A DNA stretch of 33,036 nt from an uncultured Pelagibacteraceae bacterium (GCA_902565385.1 CACFEW010000007.1:1-33036); one strand, 5' to 3'; shown: positions 7,807 through 16,927, counted from the first letter of the stretch. Made by a program: numbers and translations. The notes: generated from the letters alone by a model not told the origin.

Positions 7807-8274
7807 ATGTTCAAAAAAAGAGAAAATGTGGTTGAAATTGAAGAGGGAAATCTTCTTTCCCCTAAATTTGATAATGATGGTTTAATACCTGTCATTACAA
7901 TGTGCTCTCAAACAAATGAAATTTTAATGCATGGTTATATGAACGTTGAAGCATTAAAAAAAACTATTGAAACAAAAGAAGCTCACTATTATAGCAGATC
8001 AAGGAAGGCTATCTGGCACAAAGGTAAAACCAGTGGTTTTACTCAGAAAGTAATTGAAATCAAAATTGATGATGACCAAGACTCAGTTTGGCTTACTGTT
8101 GATATTGGAGACGGAGCTAGTTGTCATGTAGGTTATAGATCTTGTTTTTATAGATCTATACCTCTTGGGCCGATTGAAAATGGTAGAGAAATTAAGATGA
8201 AATTTACTGAAAAAGAAAAAAAATTTGACCCAGAAAAAGTTTACAAAGGTCAACCCAATCCAACAAAAATTTAA
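7807..8274 (+). CDS. hisI: Phosphoribosyl-AMP cyclohydrolase
   Basis: A 155-residue enzyme of histidine synthesis that opens the purine ring of phosphoribosyl-AMP. It shows HGYMNVEALKKT, YYSRSRKAIWHKGKTSG, an Asp cluster IDDDQDSVW (about 87-95) for metal binding, and ASCHVGYRSCFYR (Cys106, Cys113). The canonical DCDxD reads DDDQD here, as I recall from alphaproteobacterial forms with the CHVGYRSCFYR ending. There is no fused HisE domain. A TACATAAT element ends only 8 bases before the ATG and no clear Shine-Dalgarno sequence is present, so the transcript may be leaderless. The gene stands alone, without other his genes, and is followed 4 bases later by an oxygenase gene. Confidence 0.93.
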   Translation: MFKKRENVVEIEEGNLLSPKFDNDGLIPVITMCSQTNEILMHGYMNVEALKKTIETKEAHYYSRSRKAIWHKGKTSGFTQKVIEIKIDDDQDSVWLTVDIGDGASCHVGYRSCFYRSIPLGPIENGREIKMKFTEKEKKFDPEKVYKGQPNPTKI

Positions 8275-8278
8275 TTAG

Positions 8279-8917
8279 ATGGAAATTAAATATCAAAATT
8301 TAAGAGTATTAGGTCCAGCAATTTTGAAAGTCAAAATACCAGGTGAAATACTAAATAAATTAAATGAGTATATTGATAAAATTATTGATGATGATTCTAA
8401 ATTAAAAAGATTAAATTATGGCGAAGCACTGGTTGGTGATGTGACTCAGGAATTTTTATTGGAAGTAGAATTTGTTAAATCGTCAGGTTGGTTAGATTTT
8501 TTAGGAAATTCTTGTAAGATTTATACAGAGTTAAATGAAGGAAAAAAAATATCAAAATTCAATTTGATGAAAACATGGGTAGTAAGGCAATTTCAAAACG
8601 AATATAATCCAACTCATTGGCACGGTGGTCATATTTCTGGAGCTGGGTTTTTAAAAGTTCCAAAGTCATTAGGACAAAGTACTCAACAAAAAAAATCAAA
8701 ACAATATAGAGGTGGAAACTTACAACTTATACACGGAGCAAGAATGTTTACTTGTCCCTCTACGTTTAATATTACCCCGGAAGTTGGAGATTTCTATTTA
8801 TTCCCAAATTATTTGATGCATACAGTTTTTCCATTTAAAGACACTGATGAGGAAAGACGCTCTATCTCATTTAATGCCTTTATAGATGAAGATATATACA
8901 ACGTATATGGAAAATAA
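8279..8917 (+). CDS. Putative 2OG-Fe(II) oxygenase, copy A
   Basis: A 212-residue protein of the putative 2OG-Fe(II) oxygenase group described by TIGR02466/PF13759. The iron-site region is THWHGGHISGAGFLKVP (His113, His115, His118), the later His is in GDFYLFPNYLMHTV (His181), and the 2-oxoglutarate-contacting Arg probably lies in ERRSISFN (about 193-194). The family consists of soluble, mostly uncharacterised oxygenases, and the substrate is unknown. Copy B follows 81 bases downstream with the same length and over half of its residues identical by eye, including all candidate ligands. The pair is an obvious tandem duplication, with hisI upstream (4-base gap). Confidence 0.88.
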   Translation: MEIKYQNLRVLGPAILKVKIPGEILNKLNEYIDKIIDDDSKLKRLNYGEALVGDVTQEFLLEVEFVKSSGWLDFLGNSCKIYTELNEGKKISKFNLMKTWVVRQFQNEYNPTHWHGGHISGAGFLKVPKSLGQSTQQKKSKQYRGGNLQLIHGARMFTCPSTFNITPEVGDFYLFPNYLMHTVFPFKDTDEERRSISFNAFIDEDIYNVYGK

Positions 8918-8978
8918 AATTCAAAAAAATATTCTATTTAAAAATTTGGATAAGAAAAAAACTGATAAGATCAAATAA
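8907..8978 (+). pseudogene. Remnant of a DUF2237 gene start between the duplicated oxygenases
   Basis: A 23-codon reading begins inside the tail of oxygenase copy A and reads MENKIQKNILFKNLDKKKTD before a stop. The true DUF2237 gene after copy B has KIQKNVLGEKLEE at the same position relative to the oxygenase end and in the same relative frame. The two places share the 15-base run AAAATTCAAAAAAAT (8916-8930 and 9639-9653). I read this as the leftover 5' end of a second DUF2237 gene, copied with the oxygenase and then lost. Low sequence complexity makes chance similarity possible. Confidence 0.5.
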
Positions 8979-8998
8979 ACATATAAAAAATATAAATT

Positions 8999-9634
8999 AT
9001 GAAAAAACTTGAAATGAAACTGGTAAGACCTTTCGGTCCATCAGTGATACATGCAAAAATACCTGTCAATACAGTTGAGACTTTAAATAAATACATAGAT
9101 GGTATTGTAACTGATAAAAAAAAATCATCTGCTCTTGATCATGGTCATAATTTAGTTGGTGATGTCACACAAGAATTTATGCTTGAGCCAGAAATCATAG
9201 AAAAAAGTGGATGGGGACAATTTTTAACAACTTGCGTAAGCCGATGGGTAGAATGGGAATTAAAAAAGAAAATTTCAAAATTTAAGATAATGACTTCTTG
9301 GGTAGTTAGACAATTTGAAAATGAGTACAACCCTACACATTGGCATAATGGTCATATATCAGGAGCAGGTTTTTTAAAAGTTCCTTCAACTTTTGGAAAA
9401 CACGTCCAAAAAAAAAATAGGGACTATCATGGTGGAAGTTTGCAATTAATAAATGGCACACGACATTTTATGTCACCATCAACCGTTTCTATAACTCCAA
9501 AAGTAGGAGATTTTTATTTTTTTCCTAACTATTTAATGCATACAGTTTATCCATTTAAAGATACTAAAGAGGAAAGAAGATCAATATCATTCAATGCCCA
9601 AATTGATGACAAGATTTATGACGTCTATACCTGA
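8999..9634 (+). CDS. Putative 2OG-Fe(II) oxygenase, copy B
   Basis: A 211-residue paralogue of the preceding oxygenase. All candidate active-site elements are retained: THWHNGHISGAGFLKVP (His114, His116, His119), GDFYFFPNYLMHTV (His181) and ERRSISFNA. Divergence is concentrated in the first 50 residues, in residues 75-92 (IYTELNEGKK in A against RWVEWELKKK in B) and in the segment around GKHVQKKNRDY. That fits a changed substrate pocket or partner surface rather than decay. The end overlaps the start of the DUF2237 gene. Both copies look functional from sequence alone. Confidence 0.88.
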   Translation: MKKLEMKLVRPFGPSVIHAKIPVNTVETLNKYIDGIVTDKKKSSALDHGHNLVGDVTQEFMLEPEIIEKSGWGQFLTTCVSRWVEWELKKKISKFKIMTSWVVRQFENEYNPTHWHNGHISGAGFLKVPSTFGKHVQKKNRDYHGGSLQLINGTRHFMSPSTVSITPKVGDFYFFPNYLMHTVYPFKDTKEERRSISFNAQIDDKIYDVYT

Positions 9635-10007
9635 AGCCAAAATTCAAAAAAATGTTCTTGGAGAAAAACTGGAGGAGTGTTCCTTAGATCCTTTAACTGG
9701 TTGGTATAGAGATGGTTGTTGTAATACTGATGAAAATGATCATGGATTACATACTGTTTGTGCAAAAGTTACAACCGAATTTTTGGAATGGTGTAAAGAA
9801 GCTGGAAATGATTTAATCACACCTCACCCTGAGTTTGGGTTTCCAGGCTTAAAAGATGGAGATGGCTGGTGTGTTTGCGCAACTTGGTATGCAAGAGCGG
9901 TAGAAGCTGGAAAAGGTTGCCCGATTTTTTTGAAACGAACTCATGAAAACACATTGAAAGTTTTACCAATCGAAACACTCAAAAAATTTGCAATAGATCT
10001 TTCATAA
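9618..10007 (+). CDS. DUF2237 family Cys-rich protein
   Basis: A soluble protein of about 129 residues, recognisable as DUF2237 by NVLGEKLEECSLDPLTGWYRDGCCNT, LHTVCAKVTTEFL, GNDLITPHPEFGFPGLKDGDGWCVCATWY and a C-terminal THE motif. Cysteines at about 21, 34-35, 48, 59, 85, 87 and 101 suggest metal or redox chemistry. The family has no established function that I know of. I chose the ATG at 9618, inside the oxygenase tail (17-base overlap). In-frame ATGs at 9594 and 9606 are possible but add residues not typical of the family. Coupling to the oxygenase suggests a shared task. Confidence 0.85.
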   Translation: MTSIPEAKIQKNVLGEKLEECSLDPLTGWYRDGCCNTDENDHGLHTVCAKVTTEFLEWCKEAGNDLITPHPEFGFPGLKDGDGWCVCATWYARAVEAGKGCPIFLKRTHENTLKVLPIETLKKFAIDLS

Positions 10008-10021
10008 TATAAATTTGGATT

Positions 10022-10186
10022 ATGGGTGAAAATATTTTATCAGTCATATATCTTTTATTAGTAATTGCACTAGTCTTCCCAGGTTTTTATTATGCAAATA
10101 AAAATAAAAAAGTTTTTTTAAAAAATCTTATTATTTGGCTAGGTATTATTGGAATAGTAATAATTTTTGCTAATTTTCTAAGATAG
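10022..10186 (+). CDS. 54-residue membrane protein
   Basis: A small gene reading MGENILSVIYLLLVIALVFPG, then YYANKNKK, then a second hydrophobic stretch NLIIWLGIIGIVIIFANF and a terminal Arg. This gives two membrane helices joined by a short basic loop. The layout resembles the membrane-anchoring N-terminus of the alphaproteobacterial retropepsin-like family TIGR02281, but the protease part is missing. It begins 14 bases after the DUF2237 stop and ends 4 bases before the stop of the convergent etfQO gene. Reality is supported by a sensible two-helix profile and by filling the gap exactly. The function is unknown. Confidence 0.65.
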   Translation: MGENILSVIYLLLVIALVFPGFYYANKNKKVFLKNLIIWLGIIGIVIIFANFLR

Positions 10187-10190
10187 CTAA

Positions 10191-11810
10191 TTACATATTT
10201 CCATACTTTGGTCCACCACCTCCCTCTGGAGTGACCCAAACTATATTTTGAGAAGGTTCTTTAATATCGCAAGTTTTACAATGAATACAGTTCTGAGCGT
10301 TTATAACAAATTTGTTTATATCGTTTTCTTTTTGAACCTCATAAACTCCTGCTGGACAATATCTTTGTGCTGGTTCGTCATATTTTTCAAGAGTATATTT
10401 TATAGGTAAATCTTTATCTTTTAGCTGTAAGTGCACTGGCTGATTATCCTCATGATTAGTCCCAGTCAAATAAACTGAGCTTGTTTTATCAAAAGTAATT
10501 ACATTGTCAGGTTTAGGATAATCAATTTTTGGCATTTTATCTGCAGGTTTTAAAGTTTCATGATCGGAATGCTTATGTCTTAATGTAAATGGAAATTTTC
10601 CTCTAAATAAAATTTGATCAATTCCTGTAAAAATTATTCCTAAAATTAAACCCCAATTAAAACTAGGTTTTACATTTCTTGCCTGATACAGTTCTTTATA
10701 TAACCAGCTTTTTTTAAATAATTCCTCATATAATGATAAATCTTTTTTGGACTGAATATGTTCATTGATAGCCTCTGCAGCTAAAATTCCACTTTTCATA
10801 GCAGTGTGAGATCCTTTTATTTTTGGCATATTTAATGTTCCCGCATCACATCCAATAAGTAATGCACCTGGCATAAACATTTTTGGTAAACTTTGAATAC
10901 CACCTTCAATTAAAGCTCTAGCGCCATAAGAAATTCTTTTTCCACCTTCTATAATTTTTTTTATTGATGGATGTGTTTTAAATCTTTGAAACTCATCAAA
11001 AGGAGAAAGATGAGGATTTTGATAATCTAAACCTATTACATATCCTAAAAACACTTGTTTGTTCTCAGCATGATAAATAAAACTCCCACCATAAGTGTTA
11101 TTGTCTAAAGGCCATCCAGCTGTATGCATCACTAATCCCTCTTCATGATTTTTTTCATCAATTTCCCAAATTTCTTTAAATCCGATTCCATATTGTTGAG
11201 GATCTTTGTCTTTATTAAGATTAAATTTTTTAATTAATTGTTTTCCTAAATGACCCCGACAACCTTCAGCAAAAACTGTAACCTTGCCTATAAGTTCAAT
11301 ACCTGGTTCAAAACTATCTTTTTTATTTCCTTGTTTATCTATTCCCATGTCCTGAGTAGCTACACCTTTAACCGAGCCATCGTCATTAAATAAAACCTCA
11401 CTAGCTGGAAATCCTGGAAATATCTCTACACCAAGTGTTTCTGCTTGCTCAGCAAGCCATCTACATAAATTTGCAAGACTAATTATATAATTTTTATGAT
11501 TTTTTTGGACAGCGGGTAACAACCACGTTGGCCAATTTAATGATTTTGTTTTTCCTAAAAATAAAAATTTCTCCTTAGTAACTTTTGTTTTTATAGGTGG
11601 ATTTAAATCTTTCCAATTTGGAATTAATTCGTCTAGTGCTCTAGTTTCAAAAACATTTCCACTTAATATATGGGCACCGATCTCAGATGCTTTCTCTAAA
11701 ACACAAATATTTAAATTTGAATTTAATTGTTTCAGTTTAATAGCAGTTGTTAATCCTGATGGTCCTCCACCAACAATTACAACATCATATTCCATTGACT
11801 CTCTGGACAT
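10191..11810 (-). CDS. etfD: Electron transfer flavoprotein-ubiquinone oxidoreductase
   Basis: A 539-residue membrane-associated FAD/[4Fe-4S] protein that passes electrons from reduced ETF to ubiquinone. The N-terminal FAD motif is DVVIVGGGPSGLTTAIKL (about 9-26). The mid-region includes FAEGCRGHLGKQL and GCDAGTLNMPKIKGSHTAMKSG. The C-terminal domain carries the cluster ligands Cys485 and Cys508, 511 and 514 (CIHCKTCDI), ending in the family signature GGGGPKYGNM. The length is normal. It follows etfA by about 21 bases and closes the operon that begins with the dimethylglycine dehydrogenase, so the whole route to the quinone pool is in one transcript. Also called etfQO. Confidence 0.96.
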   Translation of the reverse strand: MSRESMEYDVVIVGGGPSGLTTAIKLKQLNSNLNICVLEKASEIGAHILSGNVFETRALDELIPNWKDLNPPIKTKVTKEKFLFLGKTKSLNWPTWLLPAVQKNHKNYIISLANLCRWLAEQAETLGVEIFPGFPASEVLFNDDGSVKGVATQDMGIDKQGNKKDSFEPGIELIGKVTVFAEGCRGHLGKQLIKKFNLNKDKDPQQYGIGFKEIWEIDEKNHEEGLVMHTAGWPLDNNTYGGSFIYHAENKQVFLGYVIGLDYQNPHLSPFDEFQRFKTHPSIKKIIEGGKRISYGARALIEGGIQSLPKMFMPGALLIGCDAGTLNMPKIKGSHTAMKSGILAAEAINEHIQSKKDLSLYEELFKKSWLYKELYQARNVKPSFNWGLILGIIFTGIDQILFRGKFPFTLRHKHSDHETLKPADKMPKIDYPKPDNVITFDKTSSVYLTGTNHEDNQPVHLQLKDKDLPIKYTLEKYDEPAQRYCPAGVYEVQKENDINKFVINAQNCIHCKTCDIKEPSQNIVWVTPEGGGGPKYGNM

Positions 11811-11831
11811 AATAATTTTTTACAGATTATA

Positions 11832-12785
11832 TTATTTTTGTATAGTGTTTAATTTGTTCAGTTCCTCGATAAATTGAGGTACTGCTTCAAAAAGATCAGC
11901 TTCTAGACCATAGTCTGCAACACTGAAAATTGGAGCTTCACCATCCTTATTGATTGCGACAATCACTTTGCTTTCTTTCATTCCAGCTAAATGTTGAATA
12001 GCACCAGAAATACCAATGGCAATATATAAATCTGGAACTACAACTTTTCCAGTTTGACCCACTTGATGATCGTTGCTTATATATCCGGCATCCACAGCCG
12101 CTCTTGACGCTCCAATAGCAGCATTTAATTTATCAGCAACAGAAGTGATCAATTTAAAATTGTCTCCACTCTGCATTCCTCTTCCACCAGAAACAACCAC
12201 TCTTGCAGTTCCAAGTTCTGGTCTATCTGACTTAATTTCCTCTCTTTTTACAAATTTTGTATTATTAAACTCTTCACTTGGTTCAGCTTTTTCAATTGGT
12301 GCAGATCCGCCTGAACTCTCACATGGATCAAAAGAAGTTGGTCTAATAGTTATACATTTTTTTGGATCTTTGCTTTTAACAGTTGCAAATGCATTTCCAG
12401 CATAAATTGGTCTTAAAAATGTATCTGCAGAAATTACCTTAATAATATCACTGACTTGAGATGTATCTAAAGAAGCTGCAATCCTTGGCATCAAATTTTT
12501 ACCAAATGTATTAGCTGAACAAACAACATGTGAATAGTTTTCTGCCAATTTCACGATTACTGGTGTAAAATTTTCTGCTACAAAGTTTTCGTAATGATCT
12601 GCCTCTACTTGAATTACTTTTTTGACTAATGGTAACTCTGATAATTTTTTTGCTGCATCACCACAGTTATTACCGATAATTACAGCATGAAGATCTGTAT
12701 CCATTTGAGAAGCTGCAGTCACGGCATTCAGTGTAAAAGGTTTAAGCTCTTTGTTGTTATGTTCTGCAACTAATAAAACTGACAT
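11832..12785 (-). CDS. etfA: Electron transfer flavoprotein alpha subunit
   Basis: A 317-residue subunit that binds FAD in its C-terminal half. It shows VVSGGRGMQSGDNFKLI, AIGASRAAVDAGYISNDHQVGQTGK and LYIAIGISGAIQHLAGMK, all classic EtfA FAD-site segments, and the NKDGEAPIFSVADYG ending. It forms a heterodimer with EtfB and carries electrons from acyl-CoA and methylamine-type dehydrogenases to ETF-QO. The start codon overlaps the etfB stop (TAATG), consistent with equal production of both subunits. Confidence 0.97.
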   Translation of the reverse strand: MSVLLVAEHNNKELKPFTLNAVTAASQMDTDLHAVIIGNNCGDAAKKLSELPLVKKVIQVEADHYENFVAENFTPVIVKLAENYSHVVCSANTFGKNLMPRIAASLDTSQVSDIIKVISADTFLRPIYAGNAFATVKSKDPKKCITIRPTSFDPCESSGGSAPIEKAEPSEEFNNTKFVKREEIKSDRPELGTARVVVSGGRGMQSGDNFKLITSVADKLNAAIGASRAAVDAGYISNDHQVGQTGKVVVPDLYIAIGISGAIQHLAGMKESKVIVAINKDGEAPIFSVADYGLEADLFEAVPQFIEELNKLNTIQK

Positions 12786-13534
12786 TATATTACTTTAGCC
12801 TCATTTTTTAATTTTTGCACTAGCTCAGCCACACTTTTTACTTTTATTCCCGCTTTTCTTTTTGGTGGCTCTTCGACCTTAATTTGCTCGATTCTTGGTG
12901 ATGTATCTACTCCTAAATCTGACGCATTTATCTGCTCAATAGGTTTTTTTTTAGCTTTCATTATGTTTGGTAAAGATGCATATCTTGGTTCATTGAGTCT
13001 TAAATCACAAGTTACAATAGCAGGAATATTGATCTCTATTGTCTCTAATCCTTCGTCAATCTCTCTTGTAACTTCAAGTTTTTTATCTTTAATCTCAATC
13101 TTTGAAGCAAATGTTGCTTGAGGCCAGTTTAGTAAAGCACTTAACATTTGACCTGTTTGATTACAATCATCATCAATTGCTTGTTTTCCCATAAAAACTA
13201 AATCTGGTTTTTCTTTTTCAACAATTTTTTGTAATAATTTAGAAACGGCTAAAGGTTCTAAAATACCATCAGCTTTAATAAGAATGCCTCTATCAGCTCC
13301 AACCGCTAATGCTTTACGAACAGTTTCTTGAGCTTTATCTTCTCCAACACTTACTGCAACTACTTCAGTTGCTTTTCCCGACTCTTTGATCTTTACCGCC
13401 TCCTCGATTGCATTATCGTCAGGTGGATTGGTGGACATCTTAACATTATCGGTTACTACACCAGTATTATCCTCTTTAACTCTAATTTGAACATTGTAAT
13501 CAATTACTCTTTTTACTGCGACTAAAATTTTCAT
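12785..13534 (-). CDS. etfB: Electron transfer flavoprotein beta subunit
   Basis: A 249-residue subunit. It begins [19 protein letters not shown], has the AMP-binding domain with [36 protein letters not shown], and the family segment [22 protein letters not shown] that includes the recognition loop for partner dehydrogenases. The length is standard. Its ATG overlaps the stop of the upstream dehydrogenase gene, and its stop overlaps the etfA start. The dehydrogenase is therefore the most likely electron donor, although ETF normally also serves fatty-acyl-CoA dehydrogenases. Confidence 0.97.
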   Translation of the reverse strand: MKILVAVKRVIDYNVQIRVKEDNTGVVTDNVKMSTNPPDDNAIEEAVKIKESGKATEVVAVSVGEDKAQETVRKALAVGADRGILIKADGILEPLAVSKLLQKIVEKEKPDLVFMGKQAIDDDCNQTGQMLSALLNWPQATFASKIEIKDKKLEVTREIDEGLETIEINIPAIVTCDLRLNEPRYASLPNIMKAKKKPIEQINASDLGVDTSPRIEQIKVEEPPKRKAGIKVKSVAELVQKLKNEAKVI

Positions 13535-15966
13535 TAGGCTCTCAATAGTTTATTTTCAGCATCGTATGGACTTTCTTCTACTATTGTAGCCTCATACATT
13601 TTTCCAAGAATATCAACTTTAAGTTTTTCTCCAATATTTGCTAAATCAGGTTTCACCATGGCTAAGGCAATAGATTTATCTAATCTAAATCCATATTCCC
13701 CTCCTGTTGCTCGCCCAACGACTTTGTCATCTTTATAAATTGGATTGTTACCTAAAACATCTGAGTCTGTTGTGTCATGAACCTCTAGTGTTACTAATTT
13801 ATTATCAAAACCCTTTTCTCTCCATTTGTTTAGTGCATCAAGTCCTATGAAATTACCCTTGTTTGGATGAATAAATCTGTCTAGGCCAGACTCATAAGGT
13901 GAATACTCAATTGATAGTTCAGTTCCCACAAGTTTATAAGATTTTTCTACTCTTAAACTGTTCATCGCTCTGATGCCAAAAGGTTTAAGACCGAGATCCT
14001 TGCCTGCTTCCATTAATTTATCAAAAATATGGTTTTGATATTCAATTGGGTGATGTAATTCCCAACCAAGTTCACCAACAAAATTTACCCTCATAGCATT
14101 TACTGGAGCATATCCAACATTAACATTTTTTGCAGTTAACCATTTAAAGTTTTCATTTGAAAAATCGTCAGTTGAAACTTTTTGCATAAGTTCTCTAGCT
14201 TTTGGGCCTGCTACAACAAGCACACCTGTACTATTTGTTAAGTCCTCAAATATAACTGAACCATCGGTTGGCATCCATTTTTGAATCCAATCATGGTCTA
14301 ATCTCAAATTCGCTCCAGCTGAAACTAAATAATAACTATTTTCAGCTTCTTTCATGATTGTAAACTCAGAGTGAACACCACCTTTAGTATTTAGCGCATG
14401 ACACAAATTAATTCTTCCGATTTTTTTTGGAAGTTTGTTAGCTACTAAGTAGTCTAAAAATTCCTCAGCTTTTGGACCCTTAATTCTACATTTTGCAAAG
14501 GCTGTCATATCCAAAAGTCCAACATTTTTTTTAACATTTTCACATTCTTTCTTAATTGCATCAAACCATTTTGATCTTCTAAATGACCAATGATCTTTTT
14601 GTTCCATGCCATCTGTTGCAAAAAAGTTTGGTCTTTCCCATCCAAATTTTTGTCCAAAAACAGCACCAAGATTTTTCATTCTTTCATAACAAGGAGATGT
14701 TCTTAAAGGTCTAGCAGCTGGTCTTTCTTCATCAGGATAATGAACAATAAAAACATGACTGTAAGCCTCCTCATTTTTTGCTTTAAGATAAGATTTTGTT
14801 GCATAATTTCCGTAACGTCTTGGTTCAACACCAAGCATATCAATCGACGGTTCACCATCAATAATCCATTCTGCTAATTGCCAGCCCGCTCCACCTGCTG
14901 CAGTTATTCCAAAACTATGTCCCTCATTAATCCAAAAATTTTTAAGTCCCCAGGCAGGACCAACAATAGGATTACCATCTGGCGTATAACATATTGCACC
15001 GTTATAAACTTTTTTCACTCCAACTTCTCCAAATGCTGGAACTCTATGTATTGCTCCCTCAATGTGTGGAGCAAGTCTATCTAAATCTTCTTGAAACAAT
15101 TCATATTCAGAATCTTTTGAGGGACCTTCTACATAACACGCTGGTGCACCATCTTCATACGGACCTAATATTAATCCACCAGCCTCTTCTCTCATGTACC
15201 ATCTACTATCACTATCTCTTAATACACCCATCTCTGGCAGACCTTCTTTTTTTCTTTTTTGTATTTCTGGATGCGGTTCAGTTACAATATATTGATGTTC
15301 CACAGGAATAACTGGAATATCTAATCCAACCATTTCACCAGTTTGTCTTGCAAAATTTCCTGAACATGAAATGACATGTTCACATTCAATTGATCCTTTG
15401 TCTGTTTCAACAATCCATCCCTCTTTAGTTTGTCTCATTGATAACACAGTTGTGTTTCTATAAATCTCAGCTCCTCTGTTCCTAGCACCTGTGGCAAGTG
15501 CCTGAGTTAAGTCTGCAGGTTGGATGTATCCATCTTCTGGGTGTTGAATTGCTCCAACTAAATCATCAGTATGACAAAGCGGCCAAATTTCTTTAACTTG
15601 TTGAGGTGTCAAAAATTTTACATCAACACCAATTGTTTTAGCTACACCAGCATATTGATGATACTCATCCATTCTATCTTTGGTGCTAGCTAAACGGATA
15701 TTTGAAACAATACTGAAACCAACATTCTTACCAGTCTCTTCCTCTAACTTTTTATAAAGATTTACTGCATACTTATGAAGTTGACCAACAGAATAGCTCA
15801 TATTAAAAAGAGGTAACAAACCTGCTGCATGCCAAGTTGAGCCTGAGGTTAATTCTTTTCTTTCAACTAAAACAACATCTGACCAACCTTTTTTTGCTAA
15901 ATGATAAAGAGCGCTTACTCCAACAACTCCTCCACCGACTATGACGACTTTTGCTTTAGATTTCAT
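13534..15966 (-). CDS. Dimethylglycine dehydrogenase-type FAD/THF demethylase
   Basis: An 810-residue enzyme with a DAO-type FAD domain ([21 protein letters not shown] at about 7-27), the [11 protein letters not shown] motif where His46 is the likely covalent FAD attachment site, a middle FAO-type domain (about 375-430), and a C-terminal GcvT-like folate domain (about 430-810) with [20 protein letters not shown]. Known dimethylglycine and sarcosine dehydrogenases of this architecture oxidise an N-methyl group and deliver it to THF as 5,10-methylene-THF. Dimethylglycine is the favoured substrate because of SAR11-like context, but sarcosine is possible. It is first in an operon with etfB, etfA and ETF-QO (TAATG overlap with etfB), consistent with electrons leaving through ETF. 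Confidence 0.88.
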   Translation of the reverse strand: MKSKAKVVIVGGGVVGVSALYHLAKKGWSDVVLVERKELTSGSTWHAAGLLPLFNMSYSVGQLHKYAVNLYKKLEEETGKNVGFSIVSNIRLASTKDRMDEYHQYAGVAKTIGVDVKFLTPQQVKEIWPLCHTDDLVGAIQHPEDGYIQPADLTQALATGARNRGAEIYRNTTVLSMRQTKEGWIVETDKGSIECEHVISCSGNFARQTGEMVGLDIPVIPVEHQYIVTEPHPEIQKRKKEGLPEMGVLRDSDSRWYMREEAGGLILGPYEDGAPACYVEGPSKDSEYELFQEDLDRLAPHIEGAIHRVPAFGEVGVKKVYNGAICYTPDGNPIVGPAWGLKNFWINEGHSFGITAAGGAGWQLAEWIIDGEPSIDMLGVEPRRYGNYATKSYLKAKNEEAYSHVFIVHYPDEERPAARPLRTSPCYERMKNLGAVFGQKFGWERPNFFATDGMEQKDHWSFRRSKWFDAIKKECENVKKNVGLLDMTAFAKCRIKGPKAEEFLDYLVANKLPKKIGRINLCHALNTKGGVHSEFTIMKEAENSYYLVSAGANLRLDHDWIQKWMPTDGSVIFEDLTNSTGVLVVAGPKARELMQKVSTDDFSNENFKWLTAKNVNVGYAPVNAMRVNFVGELGWELHHPIEYQNHIFDKLMEAGKDLGLKPFGIRAMNSLRVEKSYKLVGTELSIEYSPYESGLDRFIHPNKGNFIGLDALNKWREKGFDNKLVTLEVHDTTDSDVLGNNPIYKDDKVVGRATGGEYGFRLDKSIALAMVKPDLANIGEKLKVDILGKMYEATIVEESPYDAENKLLRA

Positions 15967-16022
15967 TAAATGATTCCTACTAAATTTTTATTCATAACGA
16001 AACAAAATTGTATTATGGATAA

Positions 16023-16496
16023 TCAAATTGAACTTCCTAGTGCTATTGGGCTAGAAACCATTGTGGTCAACCAACAATCCTTAAGGGGTCCTTCAGCAGT
16101 ATATTTTTCCACTTGCCAGTTGAACTTATGATAAACCTTATCTTTATCTAAAATTATCACCTCAAATTTTGCCCATTTGTCACTACCTCCAACCTGTGTA
16201 ATTGTATGGCTTAAGTGATTTAAGAGCATTTGATATGAGTTGCCTTTAATCATCATTTTGAAATTTGGTAAAGGGCCAGTATTTTTTTTGTTGCTGGGAT
16301 GCGCAAAATTCCAGGTTTGCTCAATCCCACTATCTTTATAATTTAAGTCATTTTTTTGAAGACCACTTAATTGAATCTCGACAACTTTGGAAGGTTTTAT
16401 ATCACTATTAGGTTTCAGTAATTCAGCTTTAGTTATTGAAATTGAAAAGAGAAGAATAATTAAGACTTTAAATATTATCTCGAATTTTTTTAACAT
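16023..16496 (-). CDS. DUF4864-like exported protein
   Basis: A 157-residue protein with a signal peptide (to about Ala24, ISITKA) and a mature region of the DUF4864 pattern: VVEIQLSGLQKND, GIEQTWNFAHPSNKKNTGPLPNFKMMI, then a hydrophobic-polar alternation and WQVEKYTAEGPLKDCWLTTMV near the end. The fold is probably related to small NTF2/cystatin-like barrels, with no known activity. It is the last gene of the minus-strand run that starts at 18674, 24 bases after the CoA-binding protein gene. I am fairly sure of the family and have no view on function. Confidence 0.75.
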   Translation of the reverse strand: MLKKFEIIFKVLIILLFSISITKAELLKPNSDIKPSKVVEIQLSGLQKNDLNYKDSGIEQTWNFAHPSNKKNTGPLPNFKMMIKGNSYQMLLNHLSHTITQVGGSDKWAKFEVIILDKDKVYHKFNWQVEKYTAEGPLKDCWLTTMVSSPIALGSSI

Positions 16497-16520
16497 CTTT
16501 TTAAAAATTTAATTATAAAT

Positions 16521-16922
16521 TTAATTAAAGTATTTTTCGTACTCTATCTTTGTACATTTATTATCAATGTAAATGATGTCATTTGTCTCAACAATTTTTT
16601 TTGCTTCCTCGTTACTAATGTCTAATTGTAACCATAATACTTTTGCATTTATTTTGACAGTTTCTTCTGCAATTGTGACAACTTCATTCGATGGCCTAAA
16701 CACATCTACTATTTCTACTGGATTATCAATCTCTGAAATATTTCCAAAAACTTTTTCTCCTAATATTTTTTCTCCTTTCATGGATGGATTTACGGGGTAA
16801 ACTTTAAAACCATTGTCTTGTAAATATTTCATAACAATAGATGATGTTTTTGTTAAATCTTTACTTGCACCTACTAGAGCAATATTTTTATATTTTTTTA
16901 AAATTTCTTTTATATTTTCCAC
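16521..16922 (-). CDS. CoA-binding domain protein (YccU type)
   Basis: A 133-residue, single-domain Rossmann-like protein. NIALVGASKDLTKTSSIVMKYL (about 13-34) is the nucleotide-binding loop, GFKVYPVNPSMKGEKILGEKVF follows, and VDVFRPSNEVVTIAEE and KVLWLQLDISNEEA are family hallmarks of the succinyl-CoA-synthetase-like CoA-binding domain. Its length matches YccU-type stand-alone proteins, whose role is unclear. It sits between a small membrane protein gene (5-base gap) and the DUF4864 gene. The nearby crotonase-fold gene would fit a CoA-thioester theme, but no reaction can be assigned. Confidence 0.85.
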   Translation of the reverse strand: MENIKEILKKYKNIALVGASKDLTKTSSIVMKYLQDNGFKVYPVNPSMKGEKILGEKVFGNISEIDNPVEIVDVFRPSNEVVTIAEETVKINAKVLWLQLDISNEEAKKIVETNDIIYIDNKCTKIEYEKYFN

Positions 16923-16927
16923 TCTAT

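Noticed and set aside
8279-9634. Phage origin of the oxygenase pair
   Set aside because: Similar oxygenases occur in marine phages, but there are no phage structural, integrase or att-like sequences nearby and the base composition matches the surroundings.
12073-12405. Plus-strand open frame of 110 codons inside etfA
   Set aside because: It is antisense to the conserved etfA domain and its composition is that of a shadow frame.
14994-15311. Plus-strand open frame of 105 codons inside the dimethylglycine dehydrogenase gene
   Set aside because: It lies opposite a strongly supported coding gene, its translation is low-complexity (Leu/His/Phe-rich), and it has no family pattern.
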